DNA from: Ligula intestinalis
Lineage: Eukaryota > Platyhelminthes > Cestoda > Diphyllobothriidea > Diphyllobothriidae
Reading direction: 5' to 3'
DNA: 64,000 bases
Assembly (NCBI GenBank): GCA_036362985.1
Contig: JAYGXS010000004.1
Location: 31,403,206-31,467,205 of the forward strand
Shown: in pieces, positions 48,340 through 57,750 of the stretch
Numbering within the stretch: the first letter of the stretch is position 1
Layout: each line of letters opens with the position of its first letter
Notes under the pieces: generated by a model
Told to the model about the DNA's origin: nothing
Seen by the model: the letters and a program-made list of their open reading frames with translations, nothing else
Database searches by the model: none
Translations under genes and position numbers: made by a program

Positions 48340-48600
48340 TCCGTGTGGATTTTGGTATAACTTGGCGGCAGTCTGTGTTGTATTCTGTCCTCACGATAAA
48401 GGATGCTAGTAATCCTGCTCAAGCTTCTGATGGTTTTGCCACGGGCCGTCCGAAGTTTGGTTTAACCTGGTCCTGTCCTTTACCCATGTAATGGCGTACG
48501 ACTGTTTAGGACGCGAGATGGTCCAGATGCCTGTTGACGGAGTTGGCGTCTGAGTACCATGTCTCAGGCATTAGTCGTTCCATTTTTGAGGTTCTCCGGC
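48340..48600 (-). pseudogene. PLE endonuclease tail relic (class 2)
   Basis: The reverse complement closely resembles DNA at 13380-13600: TGGTACTCAGACGCCAACTC, then CAACAGGCATCTGGACC and GGGTAAAGGACAGGACCAGG. Translated, this gives TWYSDANSVNRHLD followed by stops. Only the extreme C-terminal part and the 3' sequence of the element are present. The short plus-strand open frame at 48291-48491 is its shadow. Confidence 0.6.
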
Positions 48601-48626
48601 GGACGATGGTTGCTCCTTGAGTGTAA

Positions 48627-48658
48627 AAGTTGTAGCTAGTCACACACCGCTACAACTT
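48627..48658. repeat. Perfect 10-bp stem-loop
   Basis: AAGTTGTAGC (48627-48636) pairs with GCTACAACTT (48649-48658) around a 12-nt loop. It lies exactly between the minus-strand endonuclease relic and the plus-strand tail repeat at 48660, so it may be the junction of two inserted elements. Confidence 0.6.
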
Positions 48659-48659
48659 C

Positions 48660-48810
48660 GAATGGCTGATCGACAAAGCCAGTTCACGATTTGACAAAGG
48701 ACAGCCAGCACAGCGATCCGAAAAATCAGCTAACCAACAAGCTCACTCCAATGAGCCAAACATGATGTATGCTTCCTATCCCAGAATTCTGACTTTTTCC
48801 AATTTGAGTA
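48660..48810 (+). repeat. Dispersed repeat tail shared with 13682-13815
   Basis: The landmarks GACAAAGCCAGT, GACAAAGGACAGCCAG, ATCCGAAAAATCAG and CCCAGAATTCTGACTTTTTC match 13682-13815 in order and orientation. At 13.7 kb this sequence follows an endonuclease relic on the same strand; here the adjacent relic is inverted. Confidence 0.5.
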
Positions 48811-50640
48811 TTTTGGTTGTTTGAGCTGCTAACACAGACTTTAACTGAATTAAAGTTTCTAAAGGATTTTATGACTATCCATGTGGCTTGTTTTGATTCG
48901 AATAATATCTGCACTAGGCCAACTTATCATTTTTGATAATTGTGGAACATCCGTCCACCTCAGCGTCATGCAGATTAACGAATTGTCATAAGGAAATATT
49001 ATCATCAGCAGTTGTAAATTTGCAAGGGCTTTGCATATTATAAATATTGCTTACTTATTATAGTTATCAGTCCACAATATCTTTCTGAAGATTCACGTCT
49101 TAAGTCTACATATAAATGTCATCTTTCGTACCTCATCCGCATGGCGAGCTCGGCGTGTTGAGGTCACTGGAACTGGGGGATGCAAGAAGTAGGGAAGGTT
49201 GTAAGTTATGCTCTTAGGTCGCGTATGCAGAGTGAAAACCACTGTCAAGTGCGCAGACTAAACAACTATCACCATGAGGAGGAAGCGAAATGCGGTTGCC
49301 ACCTGACATCGGCCTCGGCAACAGAAAATTTGCATAAGGATTCACAGACTTAATGCAAACTTGGAATTTGCTTTCCACTTATAGCGAAACTTAAATTTGA
49401 CATTTTGACACAGGTTGCGTATTCAACGCCATTTCTGATGAGCTCTTCATTTTATCGCTGCCTTTATACACCACAAGGCAATTTGATTTGAAAGCAGACA
49501 TTTACAAAAAAGCATTTTGGTTTATAAATCCTATCTACTGCTTGCAACATTAAAACTCCTGAGATAAATATAGTAAACTAGATACCGACTGGCGCTAGTA
49601 AGATAGATGTGTTTCAGGGCAGAAGAATGAGCTTGGTTTAATAGAATTTGACGAAAAAAAGTTACAACACAGTCTACTCATATATAAATGCTGTGTTCGT
49701 AAGGCTATATACTTGACACTAAAAAGACTAGAAAACAAGTCCACTTGGTGAACATGGACATTTTGTTGTTTTGATGGATGATATCTTGAAAGCCTGTTTG
49801 GATTACCGGTGTTTGTCCCAGAAGCCGATAGTGTTCACTACATATGACCGCCAGTATAGGTGCTGTCCAAAGTCAAAACACTGGTTGATTCGTTCATAGA
49901 ATTTCATCAGAATTATATCACTTGAAAAATAAGCTTCGACCTGTATTTCCCAGAAACAATTGTAGATTAGCAGCCAGTATCACAGTCAAAAAAATTAAGC
50001 AGACATTCAGCATGATAATTCTATTATAAGTACCTGCTGCCAAAATGGCCAAACTACCACTTTTATCAATGGTGCTCAGTTAAAAACTCGATGTGTGAGG
50101 ACGGATCGAAACTAACCATAGGCATTTGATCAATTCTAAAATAAGGACACTGAAAATAAAAGTAACTCGGTTTTTCTAATCACCAGACCAGTCATGCTAC
50201 CCGTGTCCAAGGTTGCGCCAGAATAGATTTTCTATAATCTTTACTCATTTTGAAAAGTGCGTATCTCCGGTGATTTGTAACCTCTTCTACCTCACTGCAT
50301 CTCAGTGACCGATCACGGGGCTAAGAGCCCTAAAAGTGCTTTTGTTTTAGTTTTAGACAAAGATGCACAAGCTCTTATGTCAGTGAAGCGCAAAAACATT
50401 CTAGGGGACACCAAAAAACGATGAAACTGTCAAAAAACTGAAAGTTTTGGAAAGCACTCACCAAAATAAAGATGATAAGGAGCTGCGCATTGTTCAAAAT
50501 AAACCGTAATTTCGCTTGCTGACTGAAGTTTTAGGATGAAAAACTGCTGCAGAAACTTCAGGGAATTTCCTCGTAAAACTTGCCATATTATCAGACGAAG
50601 CGTGGAAGAAAGATTATAACACTAGACGCCGCAAACCCAA
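48811..50640. other. Unannotated DNA
   Basis: No exon, RNA or repeat was recognised. Confidence 0.45.
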
Positions 50641-50700
50641 AGTATTGAACGTGTTCCAAAAAATTGTTGGTTTAGTTGACCAAATTGTTAAAACACTCGC

Positions 50701-50780
50701 GGCATTCGGCGGGATACGAACCCGCAAAAGAGAGGCATTTTAGCCAAGCCAACGCTCTACCCACTTGAGCTACGAATGTC
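50701..50780 (-). repeat. tRNA-like head A1
   Basis: The A box TAGCTCAAGTGGGTAGAGC is intact, and the B box is GGTTCGTATCC (one difference from consensus). The 5-bp T stem GCGGG/CCCGC and a 7-bp acceptor-like stem pair. The anticodon arm does not fold: GTTGGCTTGGCTAAAA has no complementary partner. Confidence 0.75.
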
Positions 50781-50996
50781 GTGCTTCACACCGTGAGTTA
50801 TTTCACACTTGGATCCATATTATCCACCTAACTTGGCCGCTCACATGGAGTCCACCAATGCGGGACAGCAAGTTGACTGCCTAGGGAGGATTTCCTATGC
50901 AATCATCTAAAATCCCTCACACTGACTACTAGGCTGACTAAATTATTAAGTTGTTTGGCAGATTAAGCTAATTTAATTGACCCAAGTGTGAAGCGT

Positions 50997-51079
50997 GACA
51001 TTCGTACTTCAAGTGGGTAGAGCGTTGGCATGGCTTAAAAGCTTCGCTCCTATACGGGTTCGAATCCTGCCGAATGCAG
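50997..51079 (+). repeat. tRNA-like head A2
   Basis: The A box has lost one base (TACTTCAAGTGGGTAGAGC); the B box is GGTTCGAATCC, perfect. The anticodon arm is unpaired as in the other copies. Confidence 0.75.
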
Positions 51080-51300
51080 CAAGTTTGTTCACAATTAGGT
51101 CAACTAAATTAATTAAATCTGCCAAACCAACTTAATAATTAAGTCAGCCTAATAGTCATTCTGGTAGATTCTAGATGATTGCTTAGTTAATCCTACTTAA
51201 GCTGTCAACTTGCTGTCCCGCATTGGTGGTTTCAATGTGAGCGGCAAAGTTGGGCGGCTAATATCGATCCAAATGTGATTAAAATCACGTTGTGAAATGC

Positions 51301-51382
51301 GACATTCATAGCTCAAGTGGGCAGAGATTTGGCTTGGTTAAAAGACCACTCTCTTATGCGGGTTCGAATCCCTCCGAATGCC
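51301..51382 (+). repeat. tRNA-like head A3
   Basis: TAGCTCAAGTGGGCAGAG replaces the D arm, with a broken second D-stem strand. The B box GGTTCGAATCC is perfect. Confidence 0.75.
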
Positions 51383-51450
51383 GCGAGTAAATTTAAAACT
51401 GGGTCAACTTAATTAACAAAATCTTCCAAACCAACTTAATATTTATTGGT

Positions 51451-54360
51451 TTGGCATTTTTTCCAAATTCAACCATGGCATCGATTTATCTGACTAGATA
51501 TAAACTTGTCACTGAATCATGTGTTTACGAGATGAGGGTTCTTTTGGTAATTGTGGAGGAGTACGGTATATATATCAACACGAGTCTTGTAATATTTCGA
51601 TTCAAGCAATCAGAAAGCCTGCTCTGATTAGAGTAAGCTATCTACAGCCCTCAAGGACATCCGCTGAATAGTTCATTTGTCGAAAGTAATTTCCGATGAA
51701 GTCCTCTCACTGACTTCTTACAACCACCTACTCCATCCGTAGGGTGCTGTAATCAGTGGTGGAGTTGGCATGATTTTTTTCAAGAAAAAAGTCCTCGATG
51801 TAGTATTTATACAAGGAAAGCAAAAACTGCGCTAGGTGTTGAAGCCGAGTGACGGGTAAAAAGCTTCTCTTTGACTTCTTAACGTGGATTGAATAACTTC
51901 TATGTCAGCAGAAACGTTGAACCGCAAAGCCACGGAGAAGCAAATGCTAAATACTGCAAAGCGTATGCTGTCAAATACCTATGGATTGACGCTTCTCCAA
52001 ATAGTGGAAATTAGTAAGTAAATAAGTAAAAAAAGGAAAAAATGAAAATGAGATTATTTCTATGACACCCTGTGACACCCTGTTTTGGAGTCATCTTAAA
52101 ATAACATATTTGTCGGTTTTTCGTCTGCTTAGGACAAACGAAAGTAAGCCTAAGTAATAAGTAATACATAGCTGTTCCAATCTATTGCGTCCTGAGCACA
52201 CTGCAAAGAGTGTAGTAGTGGCTTAAGAACTGTGAACCACATACTGCAGAAAACAAGAAGAATAAATTTGAAGGGCAAACATGTACTTATCGAGGAGGCG
52301 TTATTAAATTCCTACTCATAGCAACTAAACAGGGGCTAGAGTTGCAATGTCATCCTTTTTATAAACGTTCTTGATAAAACTTATTTATGCATCTTCCCAA
52401 AAGGGTGAATCCCACATATGCATAAATGAGTTAGATAAAGAGCGTTTTAAGTAGGATAAATTATCAAGATAACTCGTTCCGTTTATAAACACAGTAGATT
52501 GCATATCTGATGCAAGGTTGGATTTAACGCAAGGTTGAATTTAACGCACACTTGCGGTTATTTAGTTAGTTCATTGGGTTAAATTGGGTCGTCAAATGTT
52601 GTTTACAAGAATTTTATTATGTTCAGATCAGAATACTGGGAGAAAATAAAGACTAAAATGGGCGGAATCCAGCGTTTGTCGATATCCGAGGAATTTCCTT
52701 TACTATTGAACGCTATGGAAAAGCACTTCTTGCGTGTGCATATTGCACCATAAAAGAGCATTCATGAAGAGCAGATAAGTTTTAATTTTATCTGTTCACA
52801 AAACGGAAATTTTTGTTTTGCATCCATTAAATTGGGGTAAGTGTAATTAAGAGATAGCACATTACCTTTGGGAATAGGAAGGCACATAAGTTTTAAAAAT
52901 TACATTTTGAAAATTTGCAAAATTTTGTGCCATAAAATTCAGTAATAAACTGTTGAAGTTGTTCCTTGCATTACTAGATCTTAAATTTATATTCATATTT
53001 GAGGGGTAACAGGCAAGGAATGCGTTTGAGAACTTTATTAGGGCATGCCAACCAAATAAATTGTAGAATCGATATGAAGTTGGGGACAGTTAACATAACA
53101 AACATTTGACAGAGTTGTCACGGGACATTGCGAAACAGTTTTTTTTTCAAAAATCGCCGTTGATAGTATGTCCACTCTACTTTGTATTTGTTATTGTAAA
53201 AAGTAATTTAAAAGTAAACAAATATGCTGAAAACTGTTCCGTTTTATATAAAAGAAGTAGTTCTTTCATTTATAATAGAAGAGATATCCCTGCTTGTTAG
53301 GGAAATCAATCCACCGGCCAAAATTTCACGGTGTGACCTTGAGTCTATCATCAAAAAATTAAAGTACGCAGACATCAGACGTCCAAATATATAAGTAACG
53401 CTTTTTTTCAAACGCACACTTTTCATATAATTTTTCTAAATCAATTTTGAGCGTATTTTTTTTGCGAATTTTGTAGTAGAAGTTCATTTCTCTCGGCAAT
53501 GCGTTCACATAATTGGGTGGTTCTTAATCTATGACACACAAAGACAGCTGCATGAAAAATGTTGAGAAGCTGGTTATTTATGTAAAAGCTTTCAAGATAT
53601 ATCATATTTTGAAGGTTTTGGCAATCACATAGAACAAACTTATTATTTATGGTCAATTGACTAAAGCCAGTGATAATTGTACAGTCTTAATAAGAATTTC
53701 AAAGGAGGTCTGAACTTCTTCGTAATAGAATTATCAAAATAATTACAAAAAATATGGCGAAAGGCAATAACTCTTATTGTACACAAATAGAACGTTTACA
53801 ATTGTTCCCGACAATTCTTTTTAAATTTTGAAGTCACTAACCGGTATGTTCGCAAGTTATTTTAGCAATATATTACTCCTGTGATCTCCCAATGGGGCAT
53901 ACCAAGCAAAAAACGTGGTTGTCGCAGTAAAACATAAGTTAAGCGATGGAGAAACGAAAGAAAGAACCTGCAGTTTTCGTGAAAGCGTGTTAGGATACAT
54001 AACCGAAATGTAGGCTCTTCGGCAACAGCCATACATTATATTGCACGAAATATGGAAGTATATTGATGCGACAACTTCACAAAAGATTATTTTCCAACAA
54101 AACTTTACTTATGCTGCTTTATATATTCGGTGGTTTTGCATGAATTGCCTTCCTCTACATGTAAAACTAAAGTTAACCTAGTACGTCCGATTTCCACTTT
54201 TTCAGAATTTTTCACTTCGTTAAAAAAGCCCGTGTTTCTTTAAAAAGTAATGCTCCTTCATAAATCATAATATGCCGTATTTTAGAGAACGATAAAAACT
54301 CTACTGCTGTAAGACTTTGTAAACCACAACTTGGGCTGCGTTTGAGAAAGAGGTAGTATC
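51451..54360. other. Unannotated DNA between tRNA-like arrays
   Basis: AT-rich DNA of about 2.9 kb that separates arrays A and B. No exon, RNA or repeat was recognised. Confidence 0.45.
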
Positions 54361-54398
54361 TTGTAAAATTAAGTTGACACAATTGTGAAAATAATCGC

Positions 54399-54480
54399 GG
54401 CATTCGGCGGAATTCAAACACGCGAAGGAGATATCCAATTAAGCCAAGCCAACGCGCTACCCACTTGAGCTACAAATGTC
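54399..54480 (-). repeat. tRNA-like head B1
   Basis: The A box is intact except for GCGC at its 3' edge. The B box has decayed to TGTTTGAATTCC. No anticodon arm. Confidence 0.7.
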
Positions 54481-54702
54481 GCGATTCACACCGTGAGTTT
54501 AATCACACTTGGATCTATATAACCCGCCCAACTTTGCCGCTCAAATGGAATCAACCAATGTGGGACAGCAAGTTGACTGTCTTAGCAGGATTTCTTAAGC
54601 AATCATCTAGAATCCACCAGAATGACTGCTTGGCTGACTTAATTATTTAGTTGTTTTGGCAGATTTTTTTTACTTAGTTGACCAAATTTTGAAAAATATT
54701 GC

Positions 54703-54784
54703 GGCATCTGGCGGGATATTTACCCGCATAGAAAAAAGTCATTAAAGCCAAGCCAACGCTCTACCCACTTGAGCTACGAATGTC
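54703..54784 (-). repeat. tRNA-like head B2
   Basis: The A box is intact; the B box is lost (GGTAAATATCC). Confidence 0.7.
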
Positions 54785-55008
54785 ACACTTCGCACCGTGA
54801 GTTTAATCACACTTGAATCGATATTACTCGCCCAGCTTTGCCGCTCAAATGGAATCCGCAAATGCGGGAGAGCAAGTTGACTGCCCAAGCAGGATTTTCT
54901 AAGCAATCATTTGAATGCACCAGAATGACTACTAGGCTGACTTAATCATCAAGTTCTTTTGGCAAAGTAAATGAATATAGTTGAATTTATTGTGAAAAAA
55001 AAAATCGC

Positions 55009-55090
55009 TGCATTTGGCAGGATTTGAACCCGCATAGGAAAAAGTCATTTAAGCAAAGCCAACGCTCTACACTCTTGAGCTACAAATGTC
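55009..55090 (-). repeat. tRNA-like head B3
   Basis: The A box is altered (CAAGAGTGTAGAGC); the B box GGTTCAAATCC is good. Confidence 0.7.
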
Positions 55091-55313
55091 GCAATTCGCA
55101 CTGTGAGTTTAATCACACTTGGATCGATATTACCCGCCCATCTTTGCTGCTCACATGGAATCCACCAATGCGGAACAGCAAGTTGACTGCCAAAGCAGGA
55201 TTTCCTAAGCAATTATCTAGAATCCGCAAGAATGAGTACTAGGTTGACTTAATCATCAAGTTCTTTTAGCATATTTAGTGCATATAGTTGACTTTATTGT
55301 GAAAAACAATCGC

Positions 55314-55395
55314 TGCATTCGGCAAGATATGAACCCACATAGGAAAAAGTGATTTAAGCCAAGCCAACGCCCTACCCATTTGAGCTACGGATGTC
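55314..55395 (-). repeat. tRNA-like head B4
   Basis: A-box region TAGCTCAAATGGGTAGGGC; the B box GGTTCATATCT is weak. Confidence 0.7.
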
Positions 55396-55607
55396 GCACT
55401 TCGCACCGCGAGTTTTATCACACTTGGATCGATATTTCCCGCCCAAATTTGCCGCTCAAATGGAATCAAACAATGCGGGACAGCAAGTTGACTGCCTAAG
55501 AATGATTTCCTTAGTAATCATCTAGAATCCACCAGAATGAGTACTAGGCAGATTTAATTTTCAAGTTGTTTTAGCAGAGTTAGTTAATATAGTTGACTTT
55601 ATTGCGA

Positions 55608-55617
55608 NNNNNNNNNN
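55608..55617. other. Assembly gap (10 N)
   Basis: Ten Ns replace the head of one array unit. The sequence resumes inside the spacer at CCCAACTTTGCCGCTC. The distance between flanking heads (55314 to 55793) is 479 bp, less than two full periods, so at least one head is missing and the true gap length is probably larger than ten bases. Confidence 0.95.
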
Positions 55618-55792
55618 CCCAACTTTGCCGCTCAAATGGAATCCACAAATGCGGGACAGCAAGTTGACTGCCCAAGAAGGATTTTCTAAGCAATCATTTG
55701 AATGCACCAGAATGACTACTTTGTTGACTTAATTGTCAAGTTGTTTTAGCAGAGTTACTTAATGTAGTTGACTGTATCGCGAAAAAAATCGC

Positions 55793-55874
55793 TGCATTTG
55801 GCGGGATTTGAACCCGCATAGGACAAAGTCACTTAAGCCAAGCCAACGCTGTACTCACTTGGGCTACGAATGTC
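55793..55874 (-). repeat. tRNA-like head B5
   Basis: The B box GGTTCAAATCC with a GCGGG/CCCGC T stem is perfect. The A box is slightly altered (TAGCCCAAGTGAGTACAGC). Confidence 0.7.
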
Positions 55875-56095
55875 ACGCTTCACACCGTGAGTTTCATCAC
55901 ACTTGGATCAATATTACCCGCCCAACTTTGCCGCTCAAATGGAATCCACAAATGCGGGACAGCAAGTTGACTGCCAAAGCAGGATTTCCTAAGCAATCCT
56001 CTGAATGCACCAGAATGACTACTAGGTTGGCTTGCTTGTCAAGTTGTTTTAGCAGAGTTAGTTAATATAGTTGACTTTATTGCGAAAAAACTCGC

Positions 56096-56176
56096 GGCAT
56101 TCGGCGGAACTTTAACCATATGGAAGAAAGTCTCTTAATCCAAGCCAACGCTCTACCCACTTGAGCTACGAATGTC
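56096..56176 (-). repeat. tRNA-like head B6
   Basis: The A box is intact; the B box is destroyed (GGTTAAAGTTCC). Confidence 0.7.
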
Positions 56177-56382
56177 GCTTTTCACAACGTGAGTTTAATC
56201 ACACTTGGATTGATATTACCTGCCCAACTTTGCCACTCACATGGAGTTCACCAATGTGGGATTGCAAGTTGACTGCCCAAGGAGGATTTCATAAACAATC
56301 ATCTAGATTGCACCAAAATGAGTACTAGGCTGACTTAATCATTTAGTTCTTTTGTCAGATTTAGTTATTGTCAAAAACTCGC

Positions 56383-56463
56383 AGCATTCGGTGCAATATG
56401 ACTCCCATAGGAGGAAGGCGTTTTAGCCATGCCAACGCTATACCCACTTGAGCTACAAATGTC
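56383..56463 (-). repeat. tRNA-like head B7
   Basis: A-box region TAGCTCAAGTGGGTATAGC; the B box has decayed (GGAGTCATATTG). It follows the only short (287-bp) period in the array. Confidence 0.7.
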
Positions 56464-56685
56464 ACGCTTCACACTGTGAGTTTTATCACAATTGGATCTA
56501 TATAACCCGCTGAACGTTGCCGCTCACACGGAATCCACCAATGCGGGTCAGCAAGTTGACTGCCTAAGCAGGATTTCCCAAGTAATCATCTAGAATTCAC
56601 CGGAATGACTACTTGGCTGAATTAATTATCAAGGTTTTTTGACAGATTTATTTAATATGGTTGACTTTTTTGTGAAAATACTCCC

Positions 56686-56767
56686 GGCATTCGGCGAAAT
56701 ATGAACCCACATAGGAGAAAGTCATTTAAGCCAAGCCAACGCCCTACCCACTTGAGTTAGGAATGCC
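56686..56767 (-). repeat. tRNA-like head B8
   Basis: A-box region TAACTCAAGTGGGTAGGGC; the B box GGTTCATATTT is weak. The acceptor-like ends read GGCATTC and GAATGCC, fully complementary in this copy. Confidence 0.7.
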
Positions 56768-56988
56768 GCACTTCACACCGTGATTTCGATTGCACTTGGA
56801 TCGATATTTCCCACCCAACTTTGCTGCTCACATTGAAACCATCAAAGCAGGACAGAAAGTTGACAGCCCAAGCAGGATTTCCTAAGCAATTATCTAGAAT
56901 GCACAAGTTTGACTACTGGACTGACTTAATTATTAAGTTGTTTTGGCAGATTTATTTAATTTAGTTGACCCAATTGTAAAAAACACGG

Positions 56989-57070
56989 GGCATCCGGCGG
57001 GATTTCAACCCGTATAGGAAAGAGGCATTTTAGCCAAGCCAACGCACTACCCACTTGAGCTACGAATGTC
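56989..57070 (-). repeat. tRNA-like head B9
   Basis: A-box region TAGCTCAAGTGGGTAGTGC; the B box GGTTGAAATCC has one change at a key C. Confidence 0.7.
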
Positions 57071-57302
57071 ACTCTTCACACCATGAGGTTAATCGCCCTT
57101 CTATCGATATTACACACCCAGCTTTGTCGCTTGCATGAAATTCGCCAATGAGGGATAGCAAGTTGACTTGTAAAGCAGGATTTTTTAAGCAATTATCTGG
57201 TATCCACGAGAATCATTACGAAACTGAATTATTTATTAAGTTGGTTTGAAGTTGGGCTGGTAATATTTATCCAAATGTGAATAAACTCACGTAGTGAAGC
57301 GC

Positions 57303-57384
57303 GACATTCGTTGCTCAAGTGGGTAGAGCGTTGGCTTGGCTAAAAGACCACTCTCCTATGTGAGTTCGAATCCTGCCGCATGTC
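57303..57384 (+). repeat. tRNA-like head B10
   Basis: A-box region TTGCTCAAGTGGGTAGAGC; the B box AGTTCGAATCC. First plus-strand head after nine minus-strand heads. Confidence 0.72.
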
Positions 57385-57605
57385 GCTAGTTTTTTTTACA
57401 ATTCGGTCAATAAATTAACTTTATCTGACAAACAAACTTTATAATTAAGTCAGCATTTTAGTCATTCTGGTGGATTTTAAATGACTGCTTAGGAAATCCT
57501 GCTTGGGTAGTCAATTTGCCGTCCAGCATTGGTGGATTACATGTGAGCGGCAAACTTGGGTGGTTATTTCGATCCAAGTGTGACAAAGCTCACGATATGA
57601 AGCGC

Positions 57606-57687
57606 GACATTCGTAGCTCAAGTGGGTAGAGCGTTGGCTTGGCTAAAAGGCTTTTCTCCTATTTGGGCTCGAATTTCGTCTAATGCC
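57606..57687 (+). repeat. tRNA-like head B11
   Basis: The A box TAGCTCAAGTGGGTAGAGC is intact; the B box GGCTCGAATTTC has decayed. Last unit of the array; the spacer ends near 57750 at CCAAACCAACTTAATACTTA, as at the end of array A. Confidence 0.72.
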
Positions 57688-57750
57688 GCGATTTTTTTCA
57701 CAATTGAGTCAATTGAATTAACTGAATCTTCCAAACCAACTTAATACTTA

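Larger units (their letters stand above)
50641..51450. repeat. Array A: three tRNA-like repeat units, orientations minus, plus, plus
   Basis: Units of about 304 bp, each made of an 80-83-nt tRNA-like head and a conserved spacer. Spacer landmarks are CACACTTGGATC, GCCGCTCACATGGA, AATGCGGGACAGCAAGTTGA, TAATTATTAAGTTG and TTTAATTGACC. The first head is on the minus strand and the next two on the plus strand, with starts 304 bp apart (50997 and 51301). The spacer between heads 1 and 2 is shared at the orientation switch. No protein coding is present. The same unit makes up array B at 54.36-57.75 kb. Confidence 0.85.
54361..57750. repeat. Array B: tandem 303-306-bp tRNA-like repeat units
   Basis: At least eleven heads at 54399, 54703, 55009, 55314, (gap), 55793, 56096, 56383, 56686, 56989 (minus strand) and 57303, 57606 (plus strand). 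Neighbouring starts are 303-306 bp apart except one at 287. Each unit carries the spacer landmarks TCACACTTGGATCGATATTA, CCCGCCCAACTTTGCCGCTC, GGGACAGCAAGTTGACTGCC, AGCAGGATTTCCTAAGCAAT and CACCAGAATGACTAC. Units differ by about 10-20 percent by eye. Some heads keep both Pol III boxes and others have lost the B box. The regular period argues for unequal-exchange amplification and not independent SINE insertion. Confidence 0.88.

Noticed and set aside
50701..57687. Calling the fourteen tRNA-like heads functional tRNA genes
   Set aside because: None has a foldable anticodon arm and several have lost the B box, so they are annotated as repeats.
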